Origin: Bimastos eiseni
Lineage: Eukaryota; Annelida; Clitellata; Crassiclitellata; Lumbricidae
Reading direction: 5' to 3'
Assembly (NCBI GenBank): GCA_959347315.1
Contig: OY365810.1
Coordinates: 7,208,598 to 7,272,597, forward strand
Length of the DNA stretch: 64,000 nucleotides
Under the pieces are notes generated by a model. It was not told where the DNA came from. It ran no database searches and worked only from the letters and a program-made list of their open reading frames with translations. How positions within the stretch are numbered: position 1 is the stretch's first letter; the number at the start of each line of letters is the position of its first letter. The position numbers and the translations under genes are program-made. Below, in pieces: positions 19,700 through 31,836 of this stretch.

Positions 19700-22522
19700 G
19701 TCATTAGCATTTTCTAACGCTCGCACGGTCAGACCAAAATGTGAACCAGAGGCGCGGATATTTGAACCTGAACATATTAGTGCATATATTAGTAACAAAC
19801 ATGATTAAAGACTTACAGCATTTGTAATTGATCGACATGTCGATATTCCTGTCAATACCGTTTGGCACACAAAAGTGCGTGTGTGTAGATGTGTCAGTGT
19901 GTGTAGGTGTAGTGTGTGTTTTGTTGACTTTCCAGTGCCAGAGTACGATAACAATATGTTTCATCAGACAAAATTAAGGACTTAAACACCAGTTTTTTTA
20001 ATCAGTGATGCATGCATAATAACCAGTCGTTTTATTTGATAGGTCTATATATGCATGCGCTGCAACCTTACCTAGTATACGGCCTGATCTTTGTTGTGCT
20101 TTTATCTCATCCAATTGCTCTTCAATCCATGTATCTCTCTCCTCTTCTCGTTTCTGTTCCACTTCACCAACTTTGGCTATCCCATCTGCAATAAAAACAA
20201 ACTATAATCTTACAATTATGCCACATGTTTTATCGCTGCTTGCCTTTCGTGCCAACATGATCTTCTCTGGATTTTTAAGCCATGGCTGCTTCGCTCTGGT
20301 GTTGAACATAATAATTATCGCCTTTGTATGTCGTTGAAACAGATTATTTTGATAAGACGTTTCTCGCCCGTCACGAAATAATGAGCTAGGGTCGCTAGCA
20401 TTTCGCTCTCTGTGGCCTTTCCTGAACATTATTAGTTTGAAATTGATGATAAATAATTAAGTATATATATATATATATTTTCTAACCTGCTTACTTGTTT
20501 ACTTACACACTCAATATTCCAATATTCAATTGCCTGTCCTTTCTCGTTCAGCAAATCTTCCATTGCTTCTCGTTGAGCTTCCAATTCCTGCTTCAATTTG
20601 TCATTTTCAACTTGCAACATTTTGTATGTCGTTTTCTCACTGTTCACATTCATTTTGAGTTGCTCATTTTCTAACTGTAAAGTCTTCTTTTCTCTTCTTT
20701 CAGTGTGTCTATTAGAGCAACTTTTGACGTACCTCTTTTACTTTGATTGGAGTTGCAAGCGTCTGAAGGTATACATAATTATAATTATTATATGTGGCTT
20801 GAAATCTTCAATATTCATTTTGAAACATATTATAGCACAAACTAGTTGTATTACAGAAAAGTCAACGTAGCAAGCGCTTGTGTTTGCAAAGAACTGCATT
20901 TGCACACTTTCCAATGTGCATTGGTTTTAGATATAGGCCCTATAAGAGCCAAGTTCATTGGCCACGGATATATATTATAGCACAAACTAGTATATATATA
21001 TATATAGTATATATATAAATATATATATATATTCTGAACGGCATGCATGCTTAATGATGCCTTGCAATATGTGACTATGTCTAATACAGTTGTCATTGTA
21101 TTTGCAGAGTAATGCTGCAACTAAGGTTCAATCAATCAATCAATCAAAGTTTATTTGTCAATTCAATAAAAGAACAATATATATTAAAGCATTAGAATGC
21201 ATGACTTACTATTTGTGTACTGAAACAAGCCGAAACAGCGATCTGAACGCAGAGTATGGACGACTTACTCAGTGGGTTCATAGTCTTTCTGGACAACAGA
21301 AAAACTGGCAACAATTATAACTGAAGTGTGTAATTGCCTGGTGATATAGGCCTATGCGCTAAAAGAATATTATTATGTTGTTCAACAACAGAAGCGACTT
21401 ACCTTCGATCTCTCCTATCAAGTTCTCGTCTTCAAAAAAGTCTTCTAATGCCACTTTCGTGAAGCTTTCGTTAAATAGTTTAAATTCTCTTTTATTCAGA
21501 GTCTGACACTGTTTCCACAATTCGTCTGCTGTAACAGATAAGCCTGAAACTGTGCGACATATATCGCTAGCTGATCCTTTAGCCATGATTGTCTGGCAGT
21601 TCAACCTGTAACTTTGTAAATGCAACAGATGTGCATCAATATCTACTTCTTCTATTTGAAGTTCTTTCAATTTGCCCTGCCTCTTCGAAAAGAGACTTTG
21701 CAAAAGAGAATCTGCCTGAAAATCCAAAACCTGCTTCAGTTCATCTCTTCTATTTATAACATCCTTTTCCAACCTCGCCACCTTCCCCAGCATATCTTCT
21801 TTGACCTTGATGAGTTCCGTTTTCTTCACCAAGGTCTGGGAACTGCACTGATATATCGTCTCAATATTTCTTTCAATCTCCTTACGAAAGTCGTCCACGT
21901 ATTTACTAACATGAGAACCGTCGTGACGTTTATGATTGTCAATGAAACAGATAGCGCATTCCACAGTTTTGCAATCGGCGCAATATACATCAAGAAGTTT
22001 TTGCTCATGGTTTCCACAGACTTTCGGTGGAATATTTTGTATGGCATCCTCGTCACTTACTTTCTGCTCTTGTATTCGCCTTAATTTATGATTCGCTGTC
22101 AACTTTAGTTTGCTGTGGTGTCTGCGGCATAATTCGCAAAACTTCTGATTGCAATCAACGCAGAAAATGTCCGCTTTCACAGCCTTGCCGTCCACGAGAC
22201 ATCCGTCACACAGGTCTCTTGATTCGGAAGGACTTGAAACACTTGTCACTTGTATGAGATTAGCAATGTCATAGTTATTAGGCAATCCAGAAAACCCTTC
22301 TGGAGGAATCTTAAACTGTCGTCTGCAGACTGGACAAGGTAGCTCATCGCCAGGTCCTTTATTCCCTTCCTTTCCTAACTGTTGAAGACATTTCATGCAG
22401 AATGTATGAATGCAGGGTAAAGCTTTGGGATCGGTGTAGACATTGGTACATATGCAACAACTAACAATGTCGTCCAAGTTTGAATTCTCCAAGACAACAC
22501 GTTTGAAACCTTTATCAGCCAT
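18078..22522 (-). CDS. TRIM-NHL gene 2 (copy C), likely E3 ubiquitin ligase
   Basis: The four-exon model (22522-21403, 20762-20733, 20185-20072, 18967-18078) has only phase-1 introns and sums to 2154 nt, 717 codons plus stop. The product is RING-HC, B-box 1, B-box 2, coiled coil, short linker and an NHL-type propeller: the architecture of TRIM proteins that transfer ubiquitin through the RING, dimerise through the coiled coil and choose targets through the propeller. It acts in cytoplasm or nucleus; there is no signal peptide or membrane segment. The two middle exons rest on splice signals and phase alone. The 3' end was replaced by gene 1 sequence. Which pathway it serves (immunity, development, RNA control) cannot be told from sequence. 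Confidence 0.75.
19049..19578. mobile_element. 530-bp MITE in the last intron of TRIM gene 2
   Basis: Terminal inverted repeats CACTCTTAGAAAGGTTCAG (left) and its near-perfect complement (right), plus further inverted TTCAGGT/ACCTGAA words inside. No coding capacity. The same intron point in gene 1 (about 8258, CCGACG next to GCAATG) has no such block, so the paralogue serves as an empty site and shows insertion after the old duplication. The target duplication is not clear. Confidence 0.75.
19664..19696. repeat. (TTA)n microsatellite
   Basis: About ten ATT/TTA units, intronic. Confidence 0.9.
20072..20185 (-). CDS. 114-nt Glu/Lys-rich exon of TRIM gene 2
   Basis: Strong acceptor (TTTTTATTGCAG) and donor (GTAAGG), phase 1 at both ends, open throughout. 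It encodes a charged helical linker (VGEVEQKREEERDTWIEEQ) between coiled coil and propeller. In gene 1 the matching region has lost the acceptor and the first third of the exon. Confidence 0.6.
20455..20652 (-). other. out-of-frame remnant of the coiled-coil exon in gene 2
   Basis: The sequence matches the coiled-coil part of gene 1's 303-nt exon (LQVENDKLKQELEAQ) and is open in its own frame, ending near a GTAAGT donor. A net 40-nt deletion just upstream (around 20698-20710) puts it out of register with the 30-nt exon, and no phase-1 acceptor is visible. It is probably skipped, unless used from an alternative start. Confidence 0.4.
20733..20762 (-). CDS. 30-nt microexon of TRIM gene 2
   Basis: It lies between an acceptor (ATACCTTCAG) and a GTACGT donor (20732-20727), phase 1 in and out, encoding about ten residues (ACNSNQSKRG). 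It is nearly identical in gene 1 (9829-9800), including both splice signals, although the surrounding intron has diverged. Confidence 0.5.
20989..21034. repeat. (TA)n microsatellite
   Basis: Interrupted TA tract in the first intron of gene 2; a smaller one lies at 20461-20480. Confidence 0.9.
21403..22522 (-). CDS. RING, B-box and coiled-coil exon of TRIM gene 2
   Basis: The ATG at 22522 is chosen because it aligns with gene 1's start and precedes the RING by the usual ~20 residues. RING-HC ligands are C22, C25, C37, H39, C42, C45, C63 and C66. B-box 1 is at about 105-150 (DLCDGCLVDGKAV...FCELCRRHH). B-box 2 is at about 168-206 (CGNHEQKLLDVYCADCKTVE, CAICFIDNHKRHDGSH) with C184 present. A long coiled coil spans about 210-350. 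The exon ends at GTAAGT (21402-21397) in phase 1. One uninterrupted large exon encoding the tripartite motif is common in expanded invertebrate TRIM families. Confidence 0.9.
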
Positions 22523-22631
22523 TTTAATCTACTGAATTGCGAGGTTACAGGCTAACGTTATAGTCAATATTACGAACCAACTTATTCACCTGCAAGTAAT
22601 CAAAAACGACAGCGGTTGTGCAAGAATTAAT

Positions 22632-22666
<35 letters not shown>

Positions 22667-23580
22667 GATTTTATGTATAGGCATCCGAAAGATGACTGCG
22701 GATACGGTCACAAAGATCGCGTGGAGCCTGACCCAGAAGCCATCTAGATGTAAGTACAAGAACTTTAAATCGAAAGCGGGTTATGAGCGGATGCCAGTAT
22801 ACGTGAAGGTCGTCATGGAGGTCGAGATAATTATGTGAGAAGCAAGAACTCAGAGTAAGGCGGGCAATTCGAGTATTTAGCACCGATTTTAAAAGTCGCA
22901 GGCGAGATTTCAAAATGAGTGAAAAATAACTTTTAACAGTGTCTATGACCCAAATTTCATCCACTTATTTACCTTATTAAATCAGTTTAAGATTATTTTT
23001 TGATGGCCTATGTGAATAACTCATGAATGGAAGAATAAACTTATAATTCACTAATTGTAATGAGAAATGTGTGAAAATGGCTTTTCCTCGTGTCTGACCC
23101 AAATGTGACACACTTACCCACCGATCGAATGAAATCGGTTTCATTATTGTCTGATAGCTCAGGTCAATAAATGTTGATCGATAGCGATTTTGCGACAACA
23201 GAGTGTGTAGAAATGCGAAATTCTTACAAGTTTAATATATATATTTGATATGCGGCTTTCCGTACCGAAAATTCAATATCCGAATGTGAATATCAAAACA
23301 AGTAGGCCTAAGTAGTTATAATATCGCTCACACAGACGCACGCAGAAATGCAAATCGCATGGGAAAACATTACTATTGCAATAATTCCGTCAACCAAAGG
23401 TACCAAATCTACTTCGTTACATCGGTGTTGTCAGGCTAAAACGGATTCCTTTGAAAACCAACAAATTGCATAAGTAAATCCTGAACGAAACCGACTACGC
23501 GATAGCAAATTGTGAACAACCACGCAAATAGATGAGCATCATTACTGCGCATGACCAGTATATATATTATATAAGAGCTT
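22523..23580. other. 5' flank of TRIM gene 2
   Basis: The ~100 bases above the ATG are related to gene 1's flank. A (TA)n tract lies at 22634-22665. The rest (22680-23580) is unlike gene 1's flank and no gene is seen; a 97-codon minus frame here is not recognised. Confidence 0.4.
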
Positions 23581-23965
23581 TTGTTTATCTACCTTTTTCA
23601 AATTTGCAGAAACAATAATATTTAATAAAGATTATAGATTATCATACACGCTCACTGCAGTTCTCCGTTTGTAGCCTTTCGCAGTTGTTCATTCACATGA
23701 CCTCTGTCCCAATCTGATATTAACATTGAAACTACCAGAGGCTGTTGGTTATAGAATTGGAATTACCAACTAGATGGTTTTAGAGGCCACTGGGCATATT
23801 AAACAGTGTGTAGCCTCGGAATCTTAGGGCTTCTTCTAAGTGCAAAGGCCATAGCCAACCATCTTACCATCTTAAGGCTTAGGGGCCTCCATGTAGCGGG
23901 CCTCTGTAGCTAGCTCAAATGCCTATGGCTCTGAACTGAGCCCATCATCCGGACGACTCCAGGGC
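23581..23965. repeat. paralogous 5' flank block, gene 2 copy
   Basis: Diverged counterpart of 13120-13506. It sits about 1.06 kb above the gene 2 start; the gene 1 copy sits 1.85 kb above its start because of the LTR insertion. Confidence 0.8.
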
Positions 23966-24340
23966 CCACGTGTATGGCAGATTTGAAAACGGTCGTAACG
24001 TTAGTCCAGCTTTGGGCCCAAAGACGGACTTCTTAGGCTGATTTTTGAGACTACGGGAAAATGGCGTGTATGAAGGATCCGTTGGTGCCAATCATGCTAG
24101 TCAGAGACTTGGATGGGCGTGGGAAAACCCAGCATCAATGGCTCGCGCGATTATGGCTAGTTACGCATGCGCGAGCTATTTATAGGCTATTTTCGAACTT
24201 GATCTGGGAAAGAAATTTATTATACTCATTATTTTAATTAACAGATGATTTTGTTAAAACACAAATGTCACTGTTATCGCAATATTACTCCTCCGCAAAA
24301 ATAACTGTGCATAGATTACGATTGCTTTACTCAGCTATTA
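23966..24340. other. intergenic, nothing recognised
   Basis: No frame or repeat of note before the LINE remnant. Confidence 0.4.
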
Positions 24341-24349
24341 TTTAACTTG

Positions 24350-25390
24350 CATGTGGTGCTTGCGCCCGCTTCGTCGACCGGTTCGAAAGACGTTGTTTCA
24401 GATCGGTTTATGGCGCCCTATCCGCTTGTTGACGTCGTCGTAGCCACCTTCTCTGCCTCCACCTCCTCCATCTGCCTGTGCTACGGATCCGTCTACTTTT
24501 CCGGATTCTATATCGTCTTCGACTTTCAGCGTCCATTCGTATCTCAACTTTGAACGTTTGCTCTCTTACGAACAAACACGTCCTAGTGTCAGACTTTATT
24601 ACGGCGAACGGTATGGATGTCTTGGTGGTCATGGAGTCGCAGCATCTTACTACAGCGGATGTCGCTGTCCGTCGGGCAGCTCCCTCGTCTTATTCCTTCC
24701 TGGATGGCCCGAGATCGGACGCGCAGGATCGGAATTCGCGGGGTGGTGGCCTGATCGTCTACCATCGTGCTAACCTCCGGACCCGCAGAATCGAACTGCT
24801 GCAGTCGCCAACGACTATTGAGGCCCTCGACGTCTCAATCTCTTCAAAACACGGACCTGCTGTCCTTCTGGCCATCTACCGGCCGGGCTCCTCTCCTCCA
24901 TCTTCTCTATTCTTCAGCGAAATGTCGGCTTTAATGGAACAGTTCGTCTTAACCAGTGCGCAGCTGGTTCTCACTGGAGACTTAAACCTCCACCTGGAAG
25001 ATGCTGCTCGACTGGAAAGTGCTGAGTTTGCAGAGATCGTGGCTCAGTTTGGTCTAGTTCAGCACGTTGCTGAGCCTACCCATGTCATGGGGGGGAGGTG
25101 ATCATCCACTCTCTCCGTGGTTTGAAGCCGACTGCAGGAAACTTCGTCGACAGACCAGACGCTTAGAACGAGTATATCGAAGAACGCGCCTGCCGTTCGA
25201 CCGATTGGCCTGGATCCAGTTTGTCAGACAGATGCACAAGGCCTATCGAAACAGAGAACGAGTTTATTGGGAGAACATCATCGTTAAGCAAGCCAGCGGA
25301 GCCAAAGAAGCTTTGGACGACGCTGAACGGCCTCCTTGGCCTTCGCTCTCAGTGCTCCCAGACGCCGTCATGTCCAATTTGAATAGAAGT
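24350..25390 (+). mobile_element. LINE (non-LTR retrotransposon) remnant with internal deletion
   Basis: The block contains an endonuclease region followed directly, in another frame, by the basic linker that normally lies between endonuclease and reverse transcriptase (SPWFEADCRKLRRQTRRLE, RVYRRTRLPFDR, YRNRERVYWENI). The end of the endonuclease, the whole reverse transcriptase and the 3' tail are missing. It is rich in G+C relative to the flanks. The style of the endonuclease suggests the CR1/Jockey/L2 group. Dead copy; both boundaries are approximate. Confidence 0.8.
24478..25101 (+). pseudogene. LINE apurinic-type endonuclease domain
   Basis: A 207-codon frame with the marks of the exonuclease-endonuclease-phosphatase fold: N26 in ISTLNVCSLTN, an acidic residue E53 in the position of the catalytic Glu, the YRPGSSPP strand, and GDLNLH at 167-172 (the GDFN motif). 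It nicks target DNA to prime reverse transcription in intact elements. The C-terminal SDH motif is lost at the deletion joint near 25095, so this copy should be inactive. Confidence 0.8.
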
Positions 25391-26694
25391 ACGACCATTA
25401 AAATTACCATTTATATGCGTTTCAATTTCATCACAGTACTTACATAGAGGCCATTTTATTTGGATGTGTAGGCTATGGCACCTGGTAAATAATAAGCATG
25501 ATTGCCCAGATATAGTTCCTTTAAATTAGGTCATATTATCGGTTGCACAGAGGACACTTTTAGCCGGAACGAACCGGAATGCCGTTCCGGCACCTCCTGG
25601 AGAGCCGGAACGGCGTTCCGGTTCCTCAGCAAGTAAGTTGGGTGGAGCGCCGTGGGATGTATTCAGTGGCCCCAGCGCCTTATGACTGGCCTAAACACGT
25701 GCCCCTGCACTTTCTACAACTTATGGGCTCGAGAGGCACGCATGTTTTCATTATTGGCGCGATTACATGGGCATTTTATGGTTTGATAGTGAGCTTATAT
25801 CAAATGGCTCAGAGACATCAGTTGTCATTCTAGATGCACTTTTTACTCATTCACATTGACGTAACAAAAAGTAATTACTAATTAGGTCTACGTGTATTTC
25901 ATGAATAGCCCAAGGCTTCTGCAGTCAAGTGTGCAATAGTCGATAGCATAATTTAATCATTGTTTCAATTATGGGTCTAGTGTTTTTGATCGGAAAGTCC
26001 TTGCGCCTTACCCAGTCACTAGTAACCTACATCGATCTTAGAGAAGAGCTCAGCCATGCCTGGGAAACATGTTCATTGCGGCGAACACGATATAGCCACA
26101 ATATCAGGCTTAAGATTTAAACAGCAGCCGATGCCACGAGTAGTAGATAAGATTTTTAGACTGGATTCAACATAAGACAGGAAAGGAAAGTGTCAGGAAA
26201 GACGGAACTACATCAACTCAAGAATCGACATATAACATTTTAGCACAAGAGTTTATTGTGCAAATGGAAGATTGTGCAATGTTCACAATTTTTTGCGAAC
26301 TTCTAATTATTTAAAAAACTATCTGTGCATTGCTCTTACCGTAGGCCTATAGGTGTGCCTTGTTTGACAAATTATATTTATATTCTAGACTAAATTTGCA
26401 ACTTATTCTATAAAATTATAACTGAAAAAAAAGATAAATTATAAATATTATTTCAAATACGTAGGCTACAACTTTGTAAGTTTTCGTTTGGTGTTGATAA
26501 ACTCAGGCCTACATTGGACAACATGATACATGCTAAATTACCAGAAACGACTTTACGAATTGAACATAATAGGCTACATTCTTAATAGGTAGCCTATAGC
26601 TTAATTAATAAAATCTACTTGTGATGGTACGTTATACAATAGCAATCTATATTGTACTACCCTGTGAATTTCTTTGCTTGATGTACGCGCGCAC
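25391..26694. other. intergenic; short GGAACG palindrome at 25560-25625
   Basis: Just past the LINE, 25560-25625 holds nested inverted words built on GCCGGAACG/CGTTCCGGC, perhaps the end of another element. Otherwise no gene seen. Confidence 0.35.
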
Positions 26695-26699
26695 CGCAC

Positions 26700-26797
26700 A
26701 GTAAACCGATCAACAGACCCACGCGCGCATAGCCGCATCAACCGATCAACAGACCCACGAGCGCACAGCCGCATCAACCGATCAACAGACCCACGCT
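26700..26797. repeat. 36-bp tandem repeat, about 2.7 copies
   Basis: The unit starts CCGATCAACAGACCCACG; copies begin at 26706, 26742 and 26778. Confidence 0.9.
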
Positions 26798-26839
26798 AGA
26801 ACAGATGCATGTACAGGCCAAACGACCCACGCATGCATT

Positions 26840-29800
26840 GTGTAAAATGTGTCAATTTGTTAGCGTTGTAAGTTACGATTGATAACTGGCGAAGGATATT
26901 TCTGAATTTGTTTCTTGGTTCTCCTGCGTCACCATCGATCGGTTTCTTCTGGAGCGCCATAGACGGCGGGGTGGGGTAAGAGAAACACCCGTCCTACAGT
27001 TCCACCACCTACGCATTTACAGATTGACCACTGCGGTTACATACGTTTAGTTTCATTTCCGTTTCATTCTATTGTCAGCCTTAACCTCTCGCAGTTGCGA
27101 GCGCCAAACAGCGAAGAGAATAGAGATACTTCGCTCAGGAGGAACGTGTCGAATATCGAATGTGATGTTGGTTCCATAGTGCCAATGAGGGCAACGGCCT
27201 TTTTTTAGTCATAACAGTTCTCGCTCGCAGGTAAAGGCGAAAAGAAGGGGAGAGGATAGCCTTTTAGAGCTTCACCAGTATGCTTATACGACTGCTGCAC
27301 TTTATATTAATAGGCTATATTAAGAACCTTCAATTTAACCAGAGCAATAAGGGGCCGTTCACATATTATATAAAATCTCAATTTTTCACCCATCCCCTAC
27401 CCCTAATAACGTTATAAAATAGCAGCTGTGACCTCTGTCTCCATATTATATCAGATATATGCTACCTACCCCCTACTCCACCCAAGTCTATAAGCACATT
27501 AAAGAACATACAATCGATATAACTGTATTGCACAATTTGAAATTTTTATAACAATACAATGTTAGTTGGCACTTTAATAGCAGGGATTCAGTTGATAATT
27601 GCCTTTATCCATTTCAAGAATTGCAGTAAAAAAATCATCATACGCCCAATTAGCTATGTAACAAAAGTCATATTAAAATTGTGTAAGGCCTACTCTCTCG
27701 TGCCAATGATGATTAGACCGGATGTATGGAGCTCCTCTGCGTCTTAATAATCGGGCTTTAATGGCGTTAAATTCACTTGTATTAATTACGGTAACTGATT
27801 GGGTAGTCGACGATTGTCACCATGTATTTACATAGAGGCCTACTAATACAGCATGATAATACATGGTAGTGACGTAAATCCTATTTAAAAGCACCATTTT
27901 TGTTTCCCTCCTGTTTTGCACTAGAAATGAGGATTACAGTATCACACAGAATGGATTGGTTTAATATTGCACTATCAGGTATTTATTGACAGGGCCAAGG
28001 TTCGCGGTACCATTCTACCTAGTTAATAGCGTATGAAACAGAATGTATACTGCAACTACAATTGGGTATTTAAGCAGACATTTAAACTATTAACACATAC
28101 TATAGAAAATGAAATCAAACATCTTGATAGTACCTATCGAAATAATTATTTTAAGTGAATTAGTTTTAATTTAAACAAGAATCAAAATAAAGCACACAGA
28201 TGTGAATTTAACAGCTTTTGAAGCTAAGCACAGGAAATTGTTAAAAAAATTGTAATCAGGAAATTGTTAAAAGTGGATTTTAAAATAAATGTAAGAACGT
28301 CAAATCAATTCGCCAGGTGGCAGCTAATGGTGCTAGTTTTGGTTCACAGCGTATTATGAACTTCGATTAACAATAAAGGTCCGTGGTACATGGAATTTCC
28401 AATTGGCAGGCAAACAGGCAAAATAGCATAAGCTGAAAAAAGTTTGTTATATAACGAAACCTTCAACCTACCCCCACCCTACACAATATAACGAAAACAA
28501 AACAGGAGCCCACCCACCTAACCCTTGAGCGTTATGTAATATGTGAACATGAAAGCAGAGATGTGGGACGGACGAGGACGTCGAGCTGTCAGTCTATTGC
28601 TGCGGCATTTAGACCAGATCGAAGAGGAGAGAGACGAACTTTTGGAAGACAAACCAAGAAAGTATTAAAAGCCTTCTTTACAGTTTCGAGAGCAGTTGAT
28701 GGCATGGACAAATTTGACAATGGGGATAGTTGCAGGACTGTAAGAGACGGAACGTCGGATTGCTCATAAGCCGCCTCAGATAGAAGTGGAAAGATTGGCG
28801 GTAGGCTTATGTTCAGTAAATACAAGCGCGATGTTCTATAGGCCTATCAGAAATACGGATTTTACAGTTACAAATCTTACAATATGGGGCTTACATGGAC
28901 TGTGGACTGTGGAGTCCATGGACCATAGCTCTTATCTATTTTGTGATAGGATGCCCACATAACTTCAAGGATTCAGGCGCTAACGGAGTCACTGGCGACG
29001 ATCATTCATGATTGTTTAAAATATGGCCACTGAGCTGTTATTTAAATGTGCTATAGATGGCGCGTTCATCCCTTGGTCAGAGATGACTGTTCCAAGCAGT
29101 TATCCTGAGACCTCTGTGATAGAGGTCGAAGGAGCAGTCGCCAAACCTCGTGGAAAACAGCGGAACTTAGGCCTAATTGTTGTTAATATTTCGACTAAGA
29201 TCGTTACCGAACTCACCGGTTGTTCGTTGTTGCCCTCTTGTTTCTCTTCGTATTTAGGATTGCGAGACGTTAGCCTAATAATATGAAGTGTGTTAGGTTT
29301 TGTCTTATTGCGCCTCTTTTGTCTAGCCTACATAAGATGATAGGCCTAATATTATTTAATTTATTTTCTCCCTCACTTGGGGCCCATTCATATTACGTAC
29401 GCAAAAAAGTCGGATTTTCGGACACGTCCCTCTGGTGCACTGCGTACAAATCGTGGACCCCCTCCCCATGCGTACGTAAATTTGAGCTCCATTCCTCATT
29501 GCAAAAGAGTTAAATAGCTAAAGACATCTATAACACATTGATTTTACCACAGGCTATTTATTTATTTTATACGCCGTATTTAACAGCTTAAATTTGTTAA
29601 GTGTTTTGAAGAAATAAAACACTAACAATAATTGCATTTTTAAGTTTTAATGCTACATAAAATTGAGTGAGCAGGAATTTAGTCTGTGATTGGGTTCAAA
29701 GTTCTGATTTTAATATTCCGTATTGTGTAGTCATAATTATAAAATTATATTTGCGTACGTACATATTATCGGGACCACCTACCCCCTACCATACGCACCC

Positions 29801-31630
29801 GTACGCAAAATCACCTAAATTCGAAACCCCCTACCCTCACTGCGTACGCAATATGTGGACGGTCCCTTGTTCTTTTATGGCTTTTCGTTTTGTCGTTTAA
29901 TTATTGTTCTATAATATACTATATGTGGGCTCCAGCTTTTGATGTCGTCATAAATACGTAAGTTACTACATATGATAAGCAATGACGTCACAAACGATAC
30001 GAAACCGTTAATATTTAGTTCGCATAAAGATTTTAAAACGTAGCTAAATTGAACGGATATATTGATTTATGCAGTAACGGATGTATTGGCGTGGACGTTA
30101 TTTTTCAAATTTCATTTTAATTGCATGCAGTCGTAACACGTTTTTCGAGGCTGCACGAATGTCTATTAAAGCGCGAACAGTCGTTGAAGTTGATCGATTC
30201 TGGATTATTAACCAGTTATTTTACCGCAACGGCCGAATCAAGTGAAGCTACACGACAACATGGAGGACATTCGTATGCTTCTATGTTATATCACGTTAGT
30301 ATTAACAAGGTTTGACCGACTCATTCATTCAATCATTCATTTTAATGTTTGTATAGCACTTTGTTGAGAAGTCTACTCGTAGGAGTTCCAACTTCCCAGT
30401 CCAACCACACAAGGCGCATACAGCGGACAGCCCTTAAAACCAGCAGCTCAGTGCGGAGAACTGCGAATAGACGTGGGTTCAATCAGCAAGACTGTGTAGG
30501 CCCATTGAGAACCTCATTGTGTAGGCCTACAGGGCTTGCACTGCAGTAAAAATAATAAACTATATAACAAATTGGACATAGCACAACCTGCAATATGGCC
30601 AAGAACGCGTCACACAATCTCAAGCCTTTTGTCTCTATGCTGATATCTATAGTCTCTTATTTATTAGCCTAACGTTATTCTCGCGCGAGTGACCTGTTTA
30701 GCTGTAGAAGACATAGTTGTGTATGTTTTATTTTATTTGTCATTGTTTTGGAATGGAATTTGCTCTTTAATTATGCAGAGTTCATGTGCAAAAGATTTCG
30801 AATGGACATTAATTTGAATATACTGTTATGACGTCAGACTGATAGCTGTTTTCTCCACAGACAGGTAAATATTGCGATCAATGTTGTATCGGTGCCTAAA
30901 TACATTGAAGTCATGCAAGAATTGTATTGCAAATATTGGTGGCATTGGCCAGGGTGGCAATAAAATCAGTAGTGAAGTTACGGAACGAATTACTGCGGGC
31001 TTAGACATTTGGATTACAAAAACTGTTGCATAAAGTGCTTGATGAGGCACCTGGGAAATGCTTTAATACAATGAAGATTGGGGTAGCACGATCCATATAC
31101 TGGGATCTTAAAGGGCAGAGGTGGTAAATGATCTCACACGATGAAGCCAATTAATAACGAGCAGGGTAGAAACCCGTATACGGTCGCAAAACGTGTAAAT
31201 TTACTTTAGCCTACAGCTTACTGCTTTCATCCGTGATCAGTAGGGGCATTTGGTGAAAATGTTGACTAAATGATTGATTGAAGAAGCAGGCAAGTGAAAT
31301 CGTATTTGAGAATTTATAGAGCGCCTCTCAAGGAACTAGCTGCTCAGAGGCGCTCTTAAAGTGCCATTTTAAGCAATCTATTGTTTTCTCAATTCTTAAT
31401 GTCAGATTATGAAATTCTGGCACACTCTCATATTCTCATTTGTTCTTAGTTTTATTTTCATGAATTTCAGTAATTTAATAATAGGTACTTCTATTTTAAT
31501 TCACCGCAACACATTAAAACTAACTTGCATGCAAATTTTAGTTCACCGCTAACCAGTTTATGTGCGGGCAGAATACAGTAGACCTACTGTGGAGGCTCTG
31601 ATGGCGTCGCATGTCGAGACTACAATACGG
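26840..31630. other. intergenic, no supported gene
   Basis: AT-rich with scattered frames under 90 codons, none recognised and none with convincing splice partners. Confidence 0.4.
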
Positions 31631-31639
31631 TGGTTGCCA

Positions 31640-31836
31640 GAACTGAATACTGACCCTAACATCAACCGTAATCCTAACCCCCAACCGTGACCATAACCCA
31701 AACCCTTACCCCAGCCCTAACCCTTACCCCAGCCCTAACCCTTTCCCAGCCATAACCCCAACCCTAACGCCCACCCTAACCCCGCATTCTAACCCTTACC
31801 CAGCCCTAACCCCAATCCTAACCCCAACCGTAACCT
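31640..31836. repeat. degenerate (CCCTAA)-like repeat
   Basis: Irregular CCCTAACCC / CCAGCCCTAACCC units over about 200 bases, like an eroded interstitial telomere-type array. It lies inside ordinary unique sequence, so it is not a chromosome end. Confidence 0.75.
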
